Source: Marthasterias glacialis
Lineage: Eukaryota > Echinodermata > Asteroidea > Forcipulatida > Asteriidae
Assembly: GCA_911728455.2 (NCBI GenBank)
Contig: OU452219.1
Coordinates: 15,466,397-15,530,396, forward strand
DNA length: 64,000 nt
Direction: 5' to 3'
This document shows positions 50,752 to 61,940 of the stretch, one piece after another. The stretch's first letter is position 1; each line of letters begins with the position of its first letter. The notes beneath the pieces are model-generated. The model was not told the DNA's origin. It was given only the letters and a program-made list of their open reading frames with translations, and did no database searches. The position numbers and the translations under genes are program-made.

Positions 50752-53700
50752 GTGAGTTTTTTCCGACCAAATAATTTTCAAAGAGAAAAACAGAGTGTAC
50801 TTTCCTTTTGGGTTTTCTTTCCACTTCAACAGATGTTGTTTTTTCTTTTATATTTTCCAGAAATCCTTAATTCAAAAGATAGTTGTGTTTTCAAATATTT
50901 TAAAAGTGTCAACAATCTTTTCTTTTTGTATTTATTTATTCACTCAAGTGCAAACTGCAATTTGGGGGCTAAAAGAAAGACTATGACAAGACGGCGTAAT
51001 CAGATTGTGTTGGATAGAAGAATTCAAAACTACAATTCCAAGATATGCAACTTTGTGACATTTAGACTCACTTCAAAACCAACTTGAGATATCCAAGATC
51101 TGAAGAGCTTTACATTTTAAAACTCCTCGGCTTTGGCTGCAATTACTGCTTGTTGTTGCTGGCCATGCGTTTTACTTGGAATATGCTTGAAATCCCAGTA
51201 GAAGCCTGGCATGCTGGTGATGGAATGGCCTCTGTGGATTCTCTGATTGGCTGTCCTGGATAGTTCAACAAGGTCAAGTTGTTAGTCTTTATGGAGGGTT
51301 AATAGTCTTAGAGTTGACTTAGTCCTTTCAAGGTTGAAGGGAGTGGGTTTTAAGGAGATGTTGTCCACTGTGAGATTTTTGCTTTTAGATTACAACTGTG
51401 GAGGGTGTCAAGTCAACAAGGTTTCAGCACAACTGATTTATCAACATGTGGAAAGAGAAACTGTGGTATTTTTGGAGAAATTCTTTATGTTGATGGATGG
51501 TGTTTACCACATTCCAGAATCATAGTTTAAGGGGTCACAATGCTCACTGGTGAAGACACACTTTTAACACTTCATGAGTACTGCTGTTTTGTAGCAAGAA
51601 TTTTAAATATTGACAGTATGGACACACTGTTAGGGCAAGTACAGCAATGAGATTTTGAAGGGTAGCCTTTCATATTCTTTTAACAATTCATGTAAAATAA
51701 GATTTCAACATTTTACCGAGATAAAAATAGCTGTTTTCTTTGCCATTTAGAAAAAAATGCCAGTAGAGTGACCATTGATTGCTAGGTTAAGCAAGAAGTT
51801 CTTTGTTCTGAACTTATAAGTGAAAAGCTTCACTAAATTGATTGGTACTCCGCCAACTATATATCAAATGAGGCTTAGAATGCTTCTTCTCTTTGAAACC
51901 ATGTTGTCAACCAATTGCTTTAGCTTTCCTTTAATTGAGGAAACGAATTCCGACAGTGGATCACCGGCTGCTCTGTGAGATTCAAAGGTCACATTGTAAC
52001 TACAGACATCGCAGTCAGGGGTCGAACCCCCCACAACCTCCTGCTTATTAGTCTACCGTTGATCAGAGCAATCAAGAGGGCCAACCTTTGACCCAGTTGG
52101 TTTGGGGTCAAGTCTACGAGCCTTCTGTTTCCTTCTCGCTTACCCGTACCGCACCAGGTGCTTGTTCTGTAATCACTACACTCAAGTGTTCACACCAGGC
52201 TGTCTTAATTGGTAAATTGAAACCCCCCTCATTTTCTCACTGTGTGGATATTTAGCGGTTAACGAGGTGCTGCAGCTTTGATGGTCGTCCCTCTGCGTTA
52301 TTGGTTAGCTGGGCCTGTGAATCAATGGAGGTTTAATAAAAATGGGGTGTCTATGTACAGTTGCAAATCATAACTTGGAAGTCTCTTGATGGGAATCGGA
52401 AGTGAATTCACATGTTGTAACTTTGCAGACGATCATAAAAGCAGGTTGGATGTTGTCAGTAAAACCAGTGTACTCTCCAGATGTCTGTCAGTGTCTGTCA
52501 GACGATATTTTTAGTAACTCATCATGGACAAGTTTTTAACCAGTTTGTCTGGCAAGATTGTATTCTGGTTGTTCCTTTTTTTGTGTGTGTAAAATTGACT
52601 TATCCTGATTTGAAATCAAGTCTTTATTCAGCAATTGAAGGATATTGTGAATAAAGGATATTTTGGCAACTATTGGAAAAATTGATAGAAAAGTAATTAG
52701 TAATTTTCATCATTAACATAGTTTCAGGACCCTTCTTTGTTTCTTGGAAAGACAACAAAACTGTGATCTGCGTCGAAAATATAGAAATAACCTGTGTAAA
52801 TTGCACAAACTCCAACCACCCATCCTACATGTTTAATGCCATGTTTAATGGAATATAACATGTACAAGGTGGAAAATGAAAATTACCGTAGAAATTGCAC
52901 CATGTAGCAGCCAGCCAGGCAGAAGAACACCATCTAAAAAAAACAAAATGGCCCCAAATAAGACACAGTCCTTTTTTCCCCCTTTTTTTTTTCCTTTTCC
53001 GCCTTCCCCCCGTTGGATTGCCCGCAGGCAAGTGTAGCAGGCGTTCAGCATTGTAACCTGGTGACATTATATAGAAGTCGGGAGAACTACAAGTGAGGCA
53101 CACATGTCGTTTGCGGCGGAAAATAATGCACACTCCACTGCCAGTTTGGATCGATGGTCGCATCAGCCCCTATTGCCCCGGACCACATCTGGCATTGAAA
53201 TTGTACATTAATTCTACTACGGAATTCTCTGTGACTTGCGGGCTCTTCTGTTAATAGACGTTGCAATAATAACTACATGTAGACATGGTACATGCACTTT
53301 AGATGTGCTCAACGCAACGTAACACTGACGACTGTAATTTGGCTGCACCATAAATGTTGATTGTTACGAGTAGAACAATCTTAAGAATAAAAGACAGGGT
53401 GGGGTGGGGGGCTTATCAAAAAGAAGAAATGTTACATGAAAAGAGGCCATTTATAAATGCTGATGTCCTGAAGACATCCAACAAAATTTTTATATGAAGA
53501 ACTTAAAATAAACAATGCTTAAATTTTGTAATGCAATACATGGTCTCAAAATAACGACTGGGGCCCAAGAGACACTGTCTAATCAACTATATTGATGGCA
53601 GCCATTTTGGAAAAAGTTTTTGTTTCAAATTATTCTTATTGAAGTGCAATAACTGCTCATGCCTATCAAATTAGTATTAAAGGTTGTAGCTACACTCAAG

Positions 53701-56700
53701 GATTTTGGTTTATTCTCAAAATACATATTTTTTTGGTAAATTTCTTTATCCATCAGGAGTATGGGATGAAAAACGTCTGGAAACAAGAAAACCTCTGGAA
53801 CGCAAGAACAAGAAGAAAAACAATCACATACCGCCCCCGCCCCCACAGCAGCTTGCCCCGCCCGTCAGCACGTCAGTTTCCCCGCCGGAGTCGACACCTC
53901 GACTTAGTAGAGACCAAGAAGAGTTAATAGATAGTCTCAGGAGAGCTAAGACGGATGCACTACACGCAAATGCACCAGTTAAAGTAAGTCAGACCTAGAG
54001 AAGAAATAGTGTGCCTTGTCATTCCAGTCGGACTTTGTACTGGATTATCAGTGTTTGATTCCCCGTATGCCAGTAATGGTCTTAGCAATGGTGATTGATA
54101 ATGGGGACCAGACTAATTCCCCTGCCGGCCTGCCTCAGTTTCATGACAATGACAAAGAAACAAAGACTAGCAGTCGATTTCACCAAACTCTTCCTAACTT
54201 AGGAATCATCCTAACTTTAAGATGCATAGTGATTTGTAATGTGACATCACACTTTCCTTAGCAATTAAGATTGAATCATAACATTTACTCATCTTAAGAT
54301 TGATCTTCATTTCATTACTTGAAATTGTCTGTTGGACTTGATTAGTTAATAAACATCAGCTTTGTTTTTACCTTAAACAGTGAAATTTAACACGGACATT
54401 GCTATTATTTGCACATTCAAATATTGTTAAGCCCTTTTTTTATTAAATTTAAAAAAAAATTGTTATTATCATCCTCTTGTTCAGGTAACCACATTATATA
54501 AAACCTTTCAATTGACCTAACTTATGCCATTTTAAAACCTATTTCTCAACTTTTCCTTGTAGCCTACAGGAAAATTTGATGAGATTCTTCAAAAGATGAT
54601 GGAGACCTTGATGGGACATAAGGGTATGCCATCAGGAGGACCAATGTTTGACATGAGCAGCATGATGAAATTCCCTGGCTTTCCAATGCAAAAACAAAAT
54701 GGTGTCACATCCAATGCACCCATGGACCTAACCCAATTGTGCCCCCCACCAGGATTTAGTGGGTTTGGGGGCCCCCGACTTAACAGGGAGAACTGCAATA
54801 ACTCCTCGTCCGAACAGTCCCACAAGTCGCATATGGTCAGCATTAAACAAGAGGTGGTTGACACGGGTTTTGATTGCGTGACAGAGAAGCACAATTCCTG
54901 CATGGGGAACGTGGAACTCAAACCAGAGGAGAGGGGTCTTGGCATGCCACCCGGTATGCCACCTGGTATGCCACCTGGTATGCCACCAGGTATGGCACCA
55001 CCAGGGGGACCGCATATTACGCAGGAGATGGTCATCTACAACATGACCCTCTTAGGGGTTGTCATCAGACAAACTGTTGCATTCACAAAAGCCATCCCTG
55101 CCTTCAGGAGTCTGTCGTACGAGGACCAAGCGGTGCTCGTCAAGAACGCCATACTGGAAATCCTCATGATTCGATGCGCGGAGAACTACATTCCAGAGCG
55201 CAACTCCATCGTCGATGACATTACGGGCAGTGAATGGAGCATCGAGGCCATGCTCGCGTCCGGGTTTGCAACGTCAGCGGCGCCCTCATTGAAATTTGTG
55301 CAGGCGTTGCACGGCATGATGCTGACCAGGGAGGAGTTTGCTCTACTGCAGGCCATCACGATAATATCACCTGGTAGGAATGATCTCGCATTAACCCCTA
55401 ACCACTCCCTAATCCTCAAAAATCCATCTCTTGGTTTGCCTGCATTTGATGGATTTGTAGGTCGAGGTCAGTCATTCAAATCATCGTGTGTCAAACCATT
55501 TGGAGCACATGTAATTGTATCATAGAGTTGAGTGTTGAACTGGATTTTATGAAACCTTTCTGCTAAGGGCCCCAGGGTTGGTTGGTTCATATCTTGCATA
55601 TCATGCATTCAGCCACCAATTCTTTACAACTCATGAAATGGCCATACTTTTTAATCTTGGTCCAAGAAAATCTATAAAGCATTACACCATGTCATTCAAA
55701 ACCCCACACAATAAGTTCAGGCTCGTAACCCGACTCAGACAGTGGCGCCCTTGGATGAAACGTAAGTGACAACGTCTCCCGCAGTTACAAGAAAGTAATA
55801 CCATTCCTTTGTTTATCTAGTCAATATTGGGCACAGTCTATAGGCTCGACTATTAATGTTTACGCATTACACATAGTCAAGAAGACAGGCAACACCGGAG
55901 CTTGTTTCAGTATGCATCACGCACCAAAGTCAATCCGTGATATTGGTCAACGCTTCAATTTCATTCCGATCATATGTATATTCGGACATAACAACTGATC
56001 AAGTCACACATGTTGGACTTGTTTTCCTCGCAATCTAATTTCTCTGTTTTTTTTCCCTGCAATTGTAGGTGCTTACCTCTTTTTAAAGTCAGCGAGAACA
56101 GTTGGTGTAATATTAGTAAATGCATTCACAGTCTGTGCGAAACCGGAGATATAACCCAGAAACTAAATCATCTGTACCCGTGGCTTTTTACAGTCTTGGA
56201 GGAATAGCTAGGAGTAGGCCAATATCTTTTTGTTGTGGACATTTTCCTGTCTATGCAGTAATTTCACTACCCTGCAGGATACATGTCAAGCAACCTGCAA
56301 AAACCGCCATGACTCAAAATACAAAATGGTGAATTAAATTTTTTTTTTCTCACCGTAATGTGTTTGAAATGGAAACAAATGAGAACGCTTTTCACATAAA
56401 TTTGTTACAGCATTTTTTCTTGTTTGTATACTTTGTTTCTATTTTTTACTCAATTCATTATTCAAGTATGTTTAATCAATCAAGTTTAGGAAGTAGGTTT
56501 CAATTTCACAGAACTGCTTGTTGAAGCAGCAACCTAAGCTAGCAATAAATTTTTTTAGAAAAGGTAACTTGAAAAAATGCCTTGTGATGTGACCTGTTTG
56601 TAGCAGCAGGTTCCCTATTTATTACTAAAAGAAGCTGAAGATTCTACATAAATTTGGGCACTGTGGTCAAAGCCTGCCCAGTTAGTCGCAGAATTAAGGT

Positions 56701-59700
56701 ATCTACCCCTATCCACGTGATCTAAAACTCCAACAATAGTCCCTCAAAGCTCATTTTTAGGCAATTTAATTTTCTGATATATGTCCCGAGGGTACGCCTT
56801 GGCTTGGAGCCACTATTTGGAGGTGTGTGTTGTAGGGTTTAGTTCGGGCTTTAAATGAAATGACAAAGTCAGGCAAAGTGTGCAAGTGGGTCAAGTTACC
56901 CCGCCATGTAATACAATCGATCAACACGCACGGGCCGGCACTAATCGATGACTTTGGTACAGAAATTAGGTAGGATTTACTCATGTTTCCTGGTAGTACC
57001 CATGTGCATAGCATATGCACTATTTACCTGATTGTAGTAACAAATCCCATGAAGGACCCGTACAGTCATGTTGCTTATTGGAGTCAACACAAAGCCGATG
57101 CAATCTTTATCTAAACCTATAATATCCCTCTTTGACATACACCCTGCGTATAAAGTGGCAATGGTACTTCTAGCTCTCTCACTATGGAAAGGCTCCTGAT
57201 CCTTTCTTTCATTCTAGTCTCGTTTTGGTTCCATCGAGTAAAATGGCCGACAAACACAATGGTTGCACCATGGAATGTGCCTGTTGGTTTGTGCACTAAG
57301 TTTTGAGGAAATAAAAATAAATTCCCTGTTTAAATTAGAGACGCAGCGCAGCAAATTGTTTGCAGTTAAATGCTTTAGGTGTGCTTACTAAAGTCAGTGT
57401 TTTCATTATGCGTGTACCTCCAACCTGTGCAAAAATCACTCTGTAAACAAGGCATCAGAGGGTTTTGGTTTCATTCTTACAAGGACGAGTTGTGCAAAGG
57501 GTACCCTCTTCTCACATTTTGCTTTCTACATCGCACTCAAGATAAGAAAAGAGTTGAGACAAAGAACATAATTCTGAATTCGGTGTGCAATGAGCACATC
57601 GTCATTATTACCAATTCATATAATTATCTGAGATGTGCATGTAGTTTTGTTATTTCTGATACCAAATCAAATACGTTCGTTTCTTTCAAGGGAGAGTTTA
57701 TAACATTTTAGAAGCAGACAACATTTCCCCAGCCGCAAACGAAGCATAATAAATGAAATGTTGAAGCAGAAATTACCAGTGAATGAGTTGAAAGTAATAA
57801 ACATCACAGGGTATTTTGGCTGGACATAACAAGAGTGCACAAAGCATGGCCTAAATTTCTGGCTCTGCTTGACGCGAAATTGTTCGTTTACAGTCATGAT
57901 TCTCTGCAGACAGGTTTAGTGCCAAATTTCTCTGCTAGCTGTGTACGGGTAAATTTTCCATGAGAAACAATTTTCAAATGGTATATGCTTGACAGATAAA
58001 AACGAAAACAACATTTATTGAATTTTTACACGTTCCAGATTGATTACATTGCGAAGTTCATCAATTACCATTGCCTGACAAATTTTGAAATCTCTAATTA
58101 CTGGAAATGCATATTAATGACCCCAATATAGTTTAATAATAATAGCAGTATTTAAGCATTGCTGCCATCTTTTTACAATGGACACTTTGCAAATCAGACA
58201 CCTCAGAAAAAAAGCCCCTTGAAAATCTTGAATAAAATAACCCCACTGAAAGGGCATGATTAACCAACCTGAAGACTTAACCCCAAAAATTGTTTCAAAA
58301 TGAACAATTGAAGACCCTGAAAACCTTCAATCAAAACTCTTTATCTACAAATCTAGTCATCGATCTCGGAGGCTTTCTGGTTTCTTCCCAGTAATTAGTA
58401 ATCCAACGCCAGTCAGGCCCATCCTGTTCTGATAACAGGTGCCAACGTGGTGTCCGATTCTCCCTCCCTCTATTCTCCTAACTGCCATTATTATGGTGTC
58501 TTCTCGGGGGAGAGTCAAGGTCCAACGTGCATCCTCTTTCCTGCCTGGTTCAATACATCCTGTCACTGTTTCCCTTTCTAGTGAAAAATGGCGTCTGTAG
58601 AAAACACATGGTTGTCTTTTGCATGGTGGTCTGGTCAAAAGACAACAGTGACTTTCATTTAGTAGGTTTGGAAGCAAACACAACACCTGGACTTACATGG
58701 TAAAGGCAGGTATTAGGGTTTTGCTTTCCATAAGTTAATTTGCAGCTATTAAAGTATCCTTTGTCATCCTACATTTCTCTAGATCCCTGGTTGACATGAA
58801 ATAAGTACAGGGAAAAAAAATAAAAAAACATCTCGTGCTAATACCAATCAGATGAACATCAGTTACAAAGTAATTCCTTAAGGAAAGTAGCAGGTCATCC
58901 AATAATTTTCAACCAGAATTCTAGTGCTTACGTTCTAGCAAGTTTTACTTCCACTTGTTTGCAAAAGAAGTATAACCACCAAACAGCTAAATCTACCATT
59001 AAGCACTTGTTTATTATCTTTGTTGAGTTTTCAATTTAAACAATTTGTTGTAGTGTGTTTTGGAGTTCATCATGGCTTTTAAAAAGCATATTCTACAACA
59101 ACAAAATGTGCCCAAGATTGAGTTGCACAGTGATTCCAATAAGGTGTTTAAAAAAAGTATCAATTTTTGAAAAAAAACAAAGTTGGTCTAGTATCAATCA
59201 CTGTATAGACATTCTACCAACGAGCATAAGACACATTCTAATCATAGCCATCACCTTTATTTCAAGTTAAGCTTTATATGCGTCTGGGAAAATAAAAATT
59301 CAAGAAACCCAAGATGTAGAAATGTTCAGCATGCTGCATTTATCACATTGCTATCTTTACACAGAAAGTACACTGTGGTCATCGTCTGACAAATACAAAT
59401 TGATTGGGAAGGAAGTATTGCATGATCGTAGTGACATAGTACCGTGAATGATAATAGCCAATAATTCGTTATTCAAGGAATTTATTTGGGTAATCATCCA
59501 AGTTGTATAACCTGGCATCTCCATTTAAATGCCCGTAACACTCAGCCCGAAGTCCATCACACGATTCTTCTCATAAATGTTAGCTGTGTTTTGCTCATAA
59601 AAAAACAAATAGTGGGAAGGTTTGTGGCAAGTTGGCCCGTGCAAACCACAGCCCTTACCTCTCCCTTGATATTCATTAATGGTTGAGCCAGGTAATAAGT

Positions 59701-60361
59701 GCCACATCTATGTAGTTGGTGTTGTACTCGTCAAGTCTTTCATTAGGTCATTTCACAGAGGCTAAAGATGAACATATGGGCTGGGTAACGTCTTCTAGGC
59801 TATTAGTTATTACCCTGGCAAAAGTGCAGTTTGAGCAGGCTGCTTTTTGGTAAGGTTGACCACCTATGGGATTTCACTCACCATTCGTGATTTTTTTTTT
59901 ATCTTGCAAATTTGCAACAACAGCTGATCAGTTTTCTGTAAAATGTAATTTCCTTGTGACCAAACAGACGTTAATATTTTAAGCCTTGTATGTAGACCTT
60001 GCATTTCTCAAAGATTGTTTTAAGGATTTAGGTAGAGTGCATCTTAACGAGGGAACCTTACTGTTTGCAAGAATATATAACATCTAAATGTTTATGTTTT
60101 TGTTGCCATGATTTAGATCGGCCGGATATTGAGAATCACGAAGAAGTTGAGAAGATCCAGAGGCCGATGGTGGAAACCCTCCAAATGCTGACCAAAGTCA
60201 ACCATCCTGAGGACAAGGTGTTCTTTGCCAAACTTATCATGAAGTTGACCGATGTGCGAGACCTGGTCACGAGACACATCAACGACCTTATGCAGATGAA
60301 GCTACCCGATTCGCAGTTTGAGAGTCTCTTCCCGCTTATAACTGAAATATTCAACGTCTGA
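50517..60361 (+). CDS. Nuclear receptor, subfamily NR1 (VDR/PXR/HR96-like), four coding exons, 505 aa
   Basis: This is a ligand-regulated, DNA-binding transcription factor acting in the nucleus. The coding sequence joins 50517-50751, 53757-53983, 54563-55373 and 60117-60361; every junction has GT/AG sites and frame is kept. Residues 10-70 carry the two C4 zinc fingers (C10, C13, C27, C30; C46, C52, C62, C65) with canonical spacing. Residues 128-150 resemble helix 1 of VDR-type ligand-binding domains. Residues 155-305 are a long Met/Pro-rich insertion. Residues 306-505 hold the rest of the ligand-binding domain: the NR signature FTKAIPAFRSLSYEDQ (328-343), ISPDRP (422-427) and an AF-2 helix PLITEIF (497-503). 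The charge-clamp residues K330, K348 and E501 are present. The very short A/B region matches VDR-like receptors, while P-box ESCKS is nearest to ESCKA of HR96/DAF-12. Group (I, J or H) cannot be fixed without a tree. No break is visible. Confidence 0.93.
52010..52082 (-). mobile_element. Decayed tRNA-like (SINE-like) sequence in an intron
   Basis: On the minus strand a B-box-like GGTTCGACCCC is preceded by a D-arm-like GCTCTGATCAACGGTAGA and by CTAATAA, the loop of tRNA-Ile(AAT). AGCAGGAGGTTGTGGG, typical of tRNA-derived SINE heads, links them. The arms do not pair cleanly, so this is a relic, not a working tRNA. It differs from the copy at 3628-3699. Confidence 0.4.
52089..52110. promoter_or_regulatory. 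Everted nuclear-receptor half-sites (ER10)
   Basis: TGACCC (52089-52094) and GGGTCA (52105-52110) form an everted repeat with a 10-bp spacer inside the first downstream intron of the receptor. ER6 and ER8 spacings are the ones known for NR1I receptors; ER10 is atypical, so function is doubtful. Confidence 0.2.
53757..53983 (+). CDS. Receptor exon: hinge and predicted helix 1
   Basis: The acceptor is CATCAG at 53756 and the donor GTAAGT at 53984. The split codon at the start gives R79, followed by VWDEKRLETRK, a basic C-terminal extension of the DNA-binding domain. RKPLERKNKKK (89-99) is a likely nuclear-localisation or DNA minor-groove segment. A proline-rich stretch (104-126, with five prolines in a row) follows. 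LSRDQEELIDSLRRAKTDALHA (128-149) aligns in style with the LSEEQ...I..L..AH.KT helix 1 of VDR. It ends in phase 0, so skipping this exon and joining 50751 to 54563 would shift frame. Confidence 0.88.
53984..54562 (+). other. Intron between hinge and LBD exons (579 bp)
   Basis: It is bounded by GTAAGT and TTGTAG, phase 0. Apart from A/T-rich sequence near 54430-54465, nothing was seen in it. Confidence 0.85.
54563..55373 (+). CDS. Receptor exon: Met/Pro-rich insertion plus LBD helices 3-8
   Basis: The acceptor is CTTGTAG at 54562 and the donor GTAGGA at 55374. Codons 155-305 form a low-complexity region rich in Met, Pro, Gly, Asn and Ser. It contains four tandem MPPG units (282-297) and two SUMO consensus sites, IKQE (248-251) and LKPE (273-276). 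From residue 306 the sequence becomes a conserved ligand-binding domain: helix 3 (ITQEMVIYN to FTKAIP), the signature FRSLSYEDQAVLVK, helix 5 (AILEILMIR), a W379-containing loop, helices 6-7 (SLKFVQALHGMM) and helix 8 (EEFALLQAITIISP). An in-frame acceptor could also be CCTACAG at 54569, but the frame favours 54563. Confidence 0.93.
55374..60116 (+). other. Intron within the LBD (4,743 bp)
   Basis: It is bounded by GTAGGA and ATTTAG, phase 1, splitting the Asp codon of SPDRP. The frame stays open into the intron to a stop at 55523-55525, so retention would add about 50 unrelated residues and lose helices 9-12. A strong unused donor-like GTAAGT occurs at about 55760. The block 59480-59700 is less AT-rich and could be regulatory, but no motif proves it. 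No other exon was recognised. Confidence 0.85.
60117..60361 (+). CDS. Receptor last coding exon: LBD helices 9-12 and stop
   Basis: The acceptor is ATTTAG at 60116. The split codon gives D425 of the conserved SPDRP motif, a place where many nuclear receptor genes carry an intron. Helix 9 (HEEVEKIQRPMVETLQML), helix 10/11 (DKVFFAKLIMKLTDVRDLVTRHINDLMQ) and helix 12 (LFPLITEIFNV) follow. Helix 12 fits the AF-2 pattern of two hydrophobics, any residue, Glu, two hydrophobics (LITEIF), so ligand-dependent coactivator binding is probably retained. The stop TGA is at 60359-60361. Confidence 0.94.
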
Positions 60362-61879
60362 TACGTGTCGGGATCGCAGAAAGTTTGTGCCAAATGTACT
60401 GAAGTCAACCCATGAGAATATTGGACAATAAATTGGACAAGCGTTTTTAAATCTTACAAGGATTTTGTTTTTTTGTTTTTTTTAAACACACATGTGGCAC
60501 TTGATTTCAACTTGGCGGAGATGTAGCAGAGCTGAGATGGGATGTACCCAGTACTGATCTTGAACACTCTCTGAGATAAGTCTCTATGTTGGACAGATAC
60601 TGCCTCTTGTATTGTATGTGACTTATTTGTAAAACGTCTTAGGTCATAGAAAAATTGACATAATAAGTGAATTAGAGTAGTGTCAAGGGAAAGATGAGTA
60701 AAGGAACAAGGTTTGCCGGTTGAAGTCCTTGATGAAGTATGATGGAGACGTTTACGCCAGGATCATCCATTGGATCCCCCTCGCCCCTGTCTATCTCTTG
60801 CTTTGAAGCAAAGCCAGGAGGAGAGGAACAACGAAAATGTAGCGAGCCATAAACTACCCTCAGAGTAGGAGCTTCCCTACACATCTCTTCTGACAAATAG
60901 AATAATGAATACCCAATCCTACAAAATGAACACAGAGTCTGAGAATGCAGCTACATGCATGATGAAACACCACACACCACAGTCTTTAAATTTGATAACA
61001 GAACAGTTTTAATTTACAAACTGCGGGTGTAAGCCAGTTCAGTAAGATGATTCATTTTGTAGGGTTTTTGTCTTTTTGTCAGGTTGGGAAAGCAACAAAT
61101 ACAGCTCAGGACTTGTATGTCATTTCCATAAGCAAAGGTTTTAGGGATAACTGTGAATGCAAGAAGGGCATTATCAACATACTCAATCATGATAAATCTG
61201 CCGTAACGCCCCGGCAAAGCCCAGGAGTTATTTCACATTTTGTGTTTAGAAAACAGACTGTTACTGTTAACCAGATCACACCGTGTCCACATCTAAATTG
61301 TGACTGTCCAATTTGCAATGCAAACAACCACAATAAAGCACATGCTGCTACGCACTTTTTTTGGCTGCTAGAAAAAAAGAAAATGCTACCAGCCACTCAG
61401 CAAGGAAAATCAACTAGGGTGTATTCACAATGAAAAGCTTTTGTGCGAATCACAGAAAATGTCACGAACTTTGTCTACGTCTTGGACAATTGTTGAGGGT
61501 TAATCAACATTTTGAAATAAATATAAAATAAAAAAAGGGATATTTTTTATCAACAATAGAAGAACTTTTTGCCGAAAATACTGCAGTTTCATTTTTTTTG
61601 TGCTTCCTCAACCAAAAGAAATGATAATGATGTGCCAAAAATCATTAGTCATCATGTAAAATAATCTTTGTGAACCAGAGGTCTGGAGCCTGGGAGTTAC
61701 AATCTGTTAATTGTGAATTTGTATATTGTACCATTTTATTTGACATTATTTATGTTCCGTCAGTGTTATTTAAGAACTGCTTTGTGAATTTGTGAATCGC
61801 TTGGGCAGGGATTCATATTTCAAGTGTGGTTTTAAACGGAAAGCTTATCATGTGGTGCATGTAATTCCTCTTGTGTAGT

Positions 61880-61887
61880 TGTACATA
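61880..61887 (+). promoter_or_regulatory. Pumilio-type RNA site TGTACATA in the probable 3' UTR
   Basis: An exact match to UGUANAUA, located close to the distal polyadenylation signal. A single match is suggestive only. Confidence 0.3.
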
Positions 61888-61913
61888 TAATTATGTAAGA
61901 TAACAGTTTTTGT

Positions 61914-61919
61914 AATAAA
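61914..61919 (+). terminator. Distal polyadenylation signal AATAAA
   Basis: AATAAA sits in an AT-rich context about 1.55 kb after the stop codon. Cleavage would fall near 61930-61945. A shorter form could use AATAAA at 60427. Confidence 0.5.
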
Positions 61920-61940
61920 CTGCCTTAATTATACTGATCA

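Larger units (their letters stand above)
50752..53756 (+). other. Intron after the DBD exon (3,005 bp)
   Basis: It is bounded by GTGAGT and CATCAG. No coding exon was recognised inside. It holds a tRNA-like relic (about 52010-52082, minus strand), an everted TGACCC/GGGTCA pair (52089-52110) and a short G-rich stretch near 53398-53410. Intron phase is 1. Confidence 0.85.
60362..61940 (+). other. Probable 3' UTR of the receptor gene
   Basis: This stretch follows the stop codon and has no further coding potential that I recognise. A first AATAAA lies at 60427-60432, only about 65 bases after the stop. More occur near 61510-61530, and a well-placed one is at 61914-61919 in very AT-rich, 3'-end-like sequence. 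Alternative polyadenylation (short and about 1.55-kb forms) is therefore possible. A consensus Pumilio site, TGTACATA, lies at 61880-61887, about 30 bases before the distal signal. Confidence 0.55.

Noticed and set aside
54589-55035. Gly/Pro/Ile-rich minus-strand open frame
   Set aside because: It is the antisense shadow of the MPPG-repeat exon of the receptor.
55747-55765. Possible tiny extra exon before a strong GTAAGT in the last intron
   Set aside because: The ligand-binding domain is complete without it, and inserting it would interrupt the SPDRP motif.
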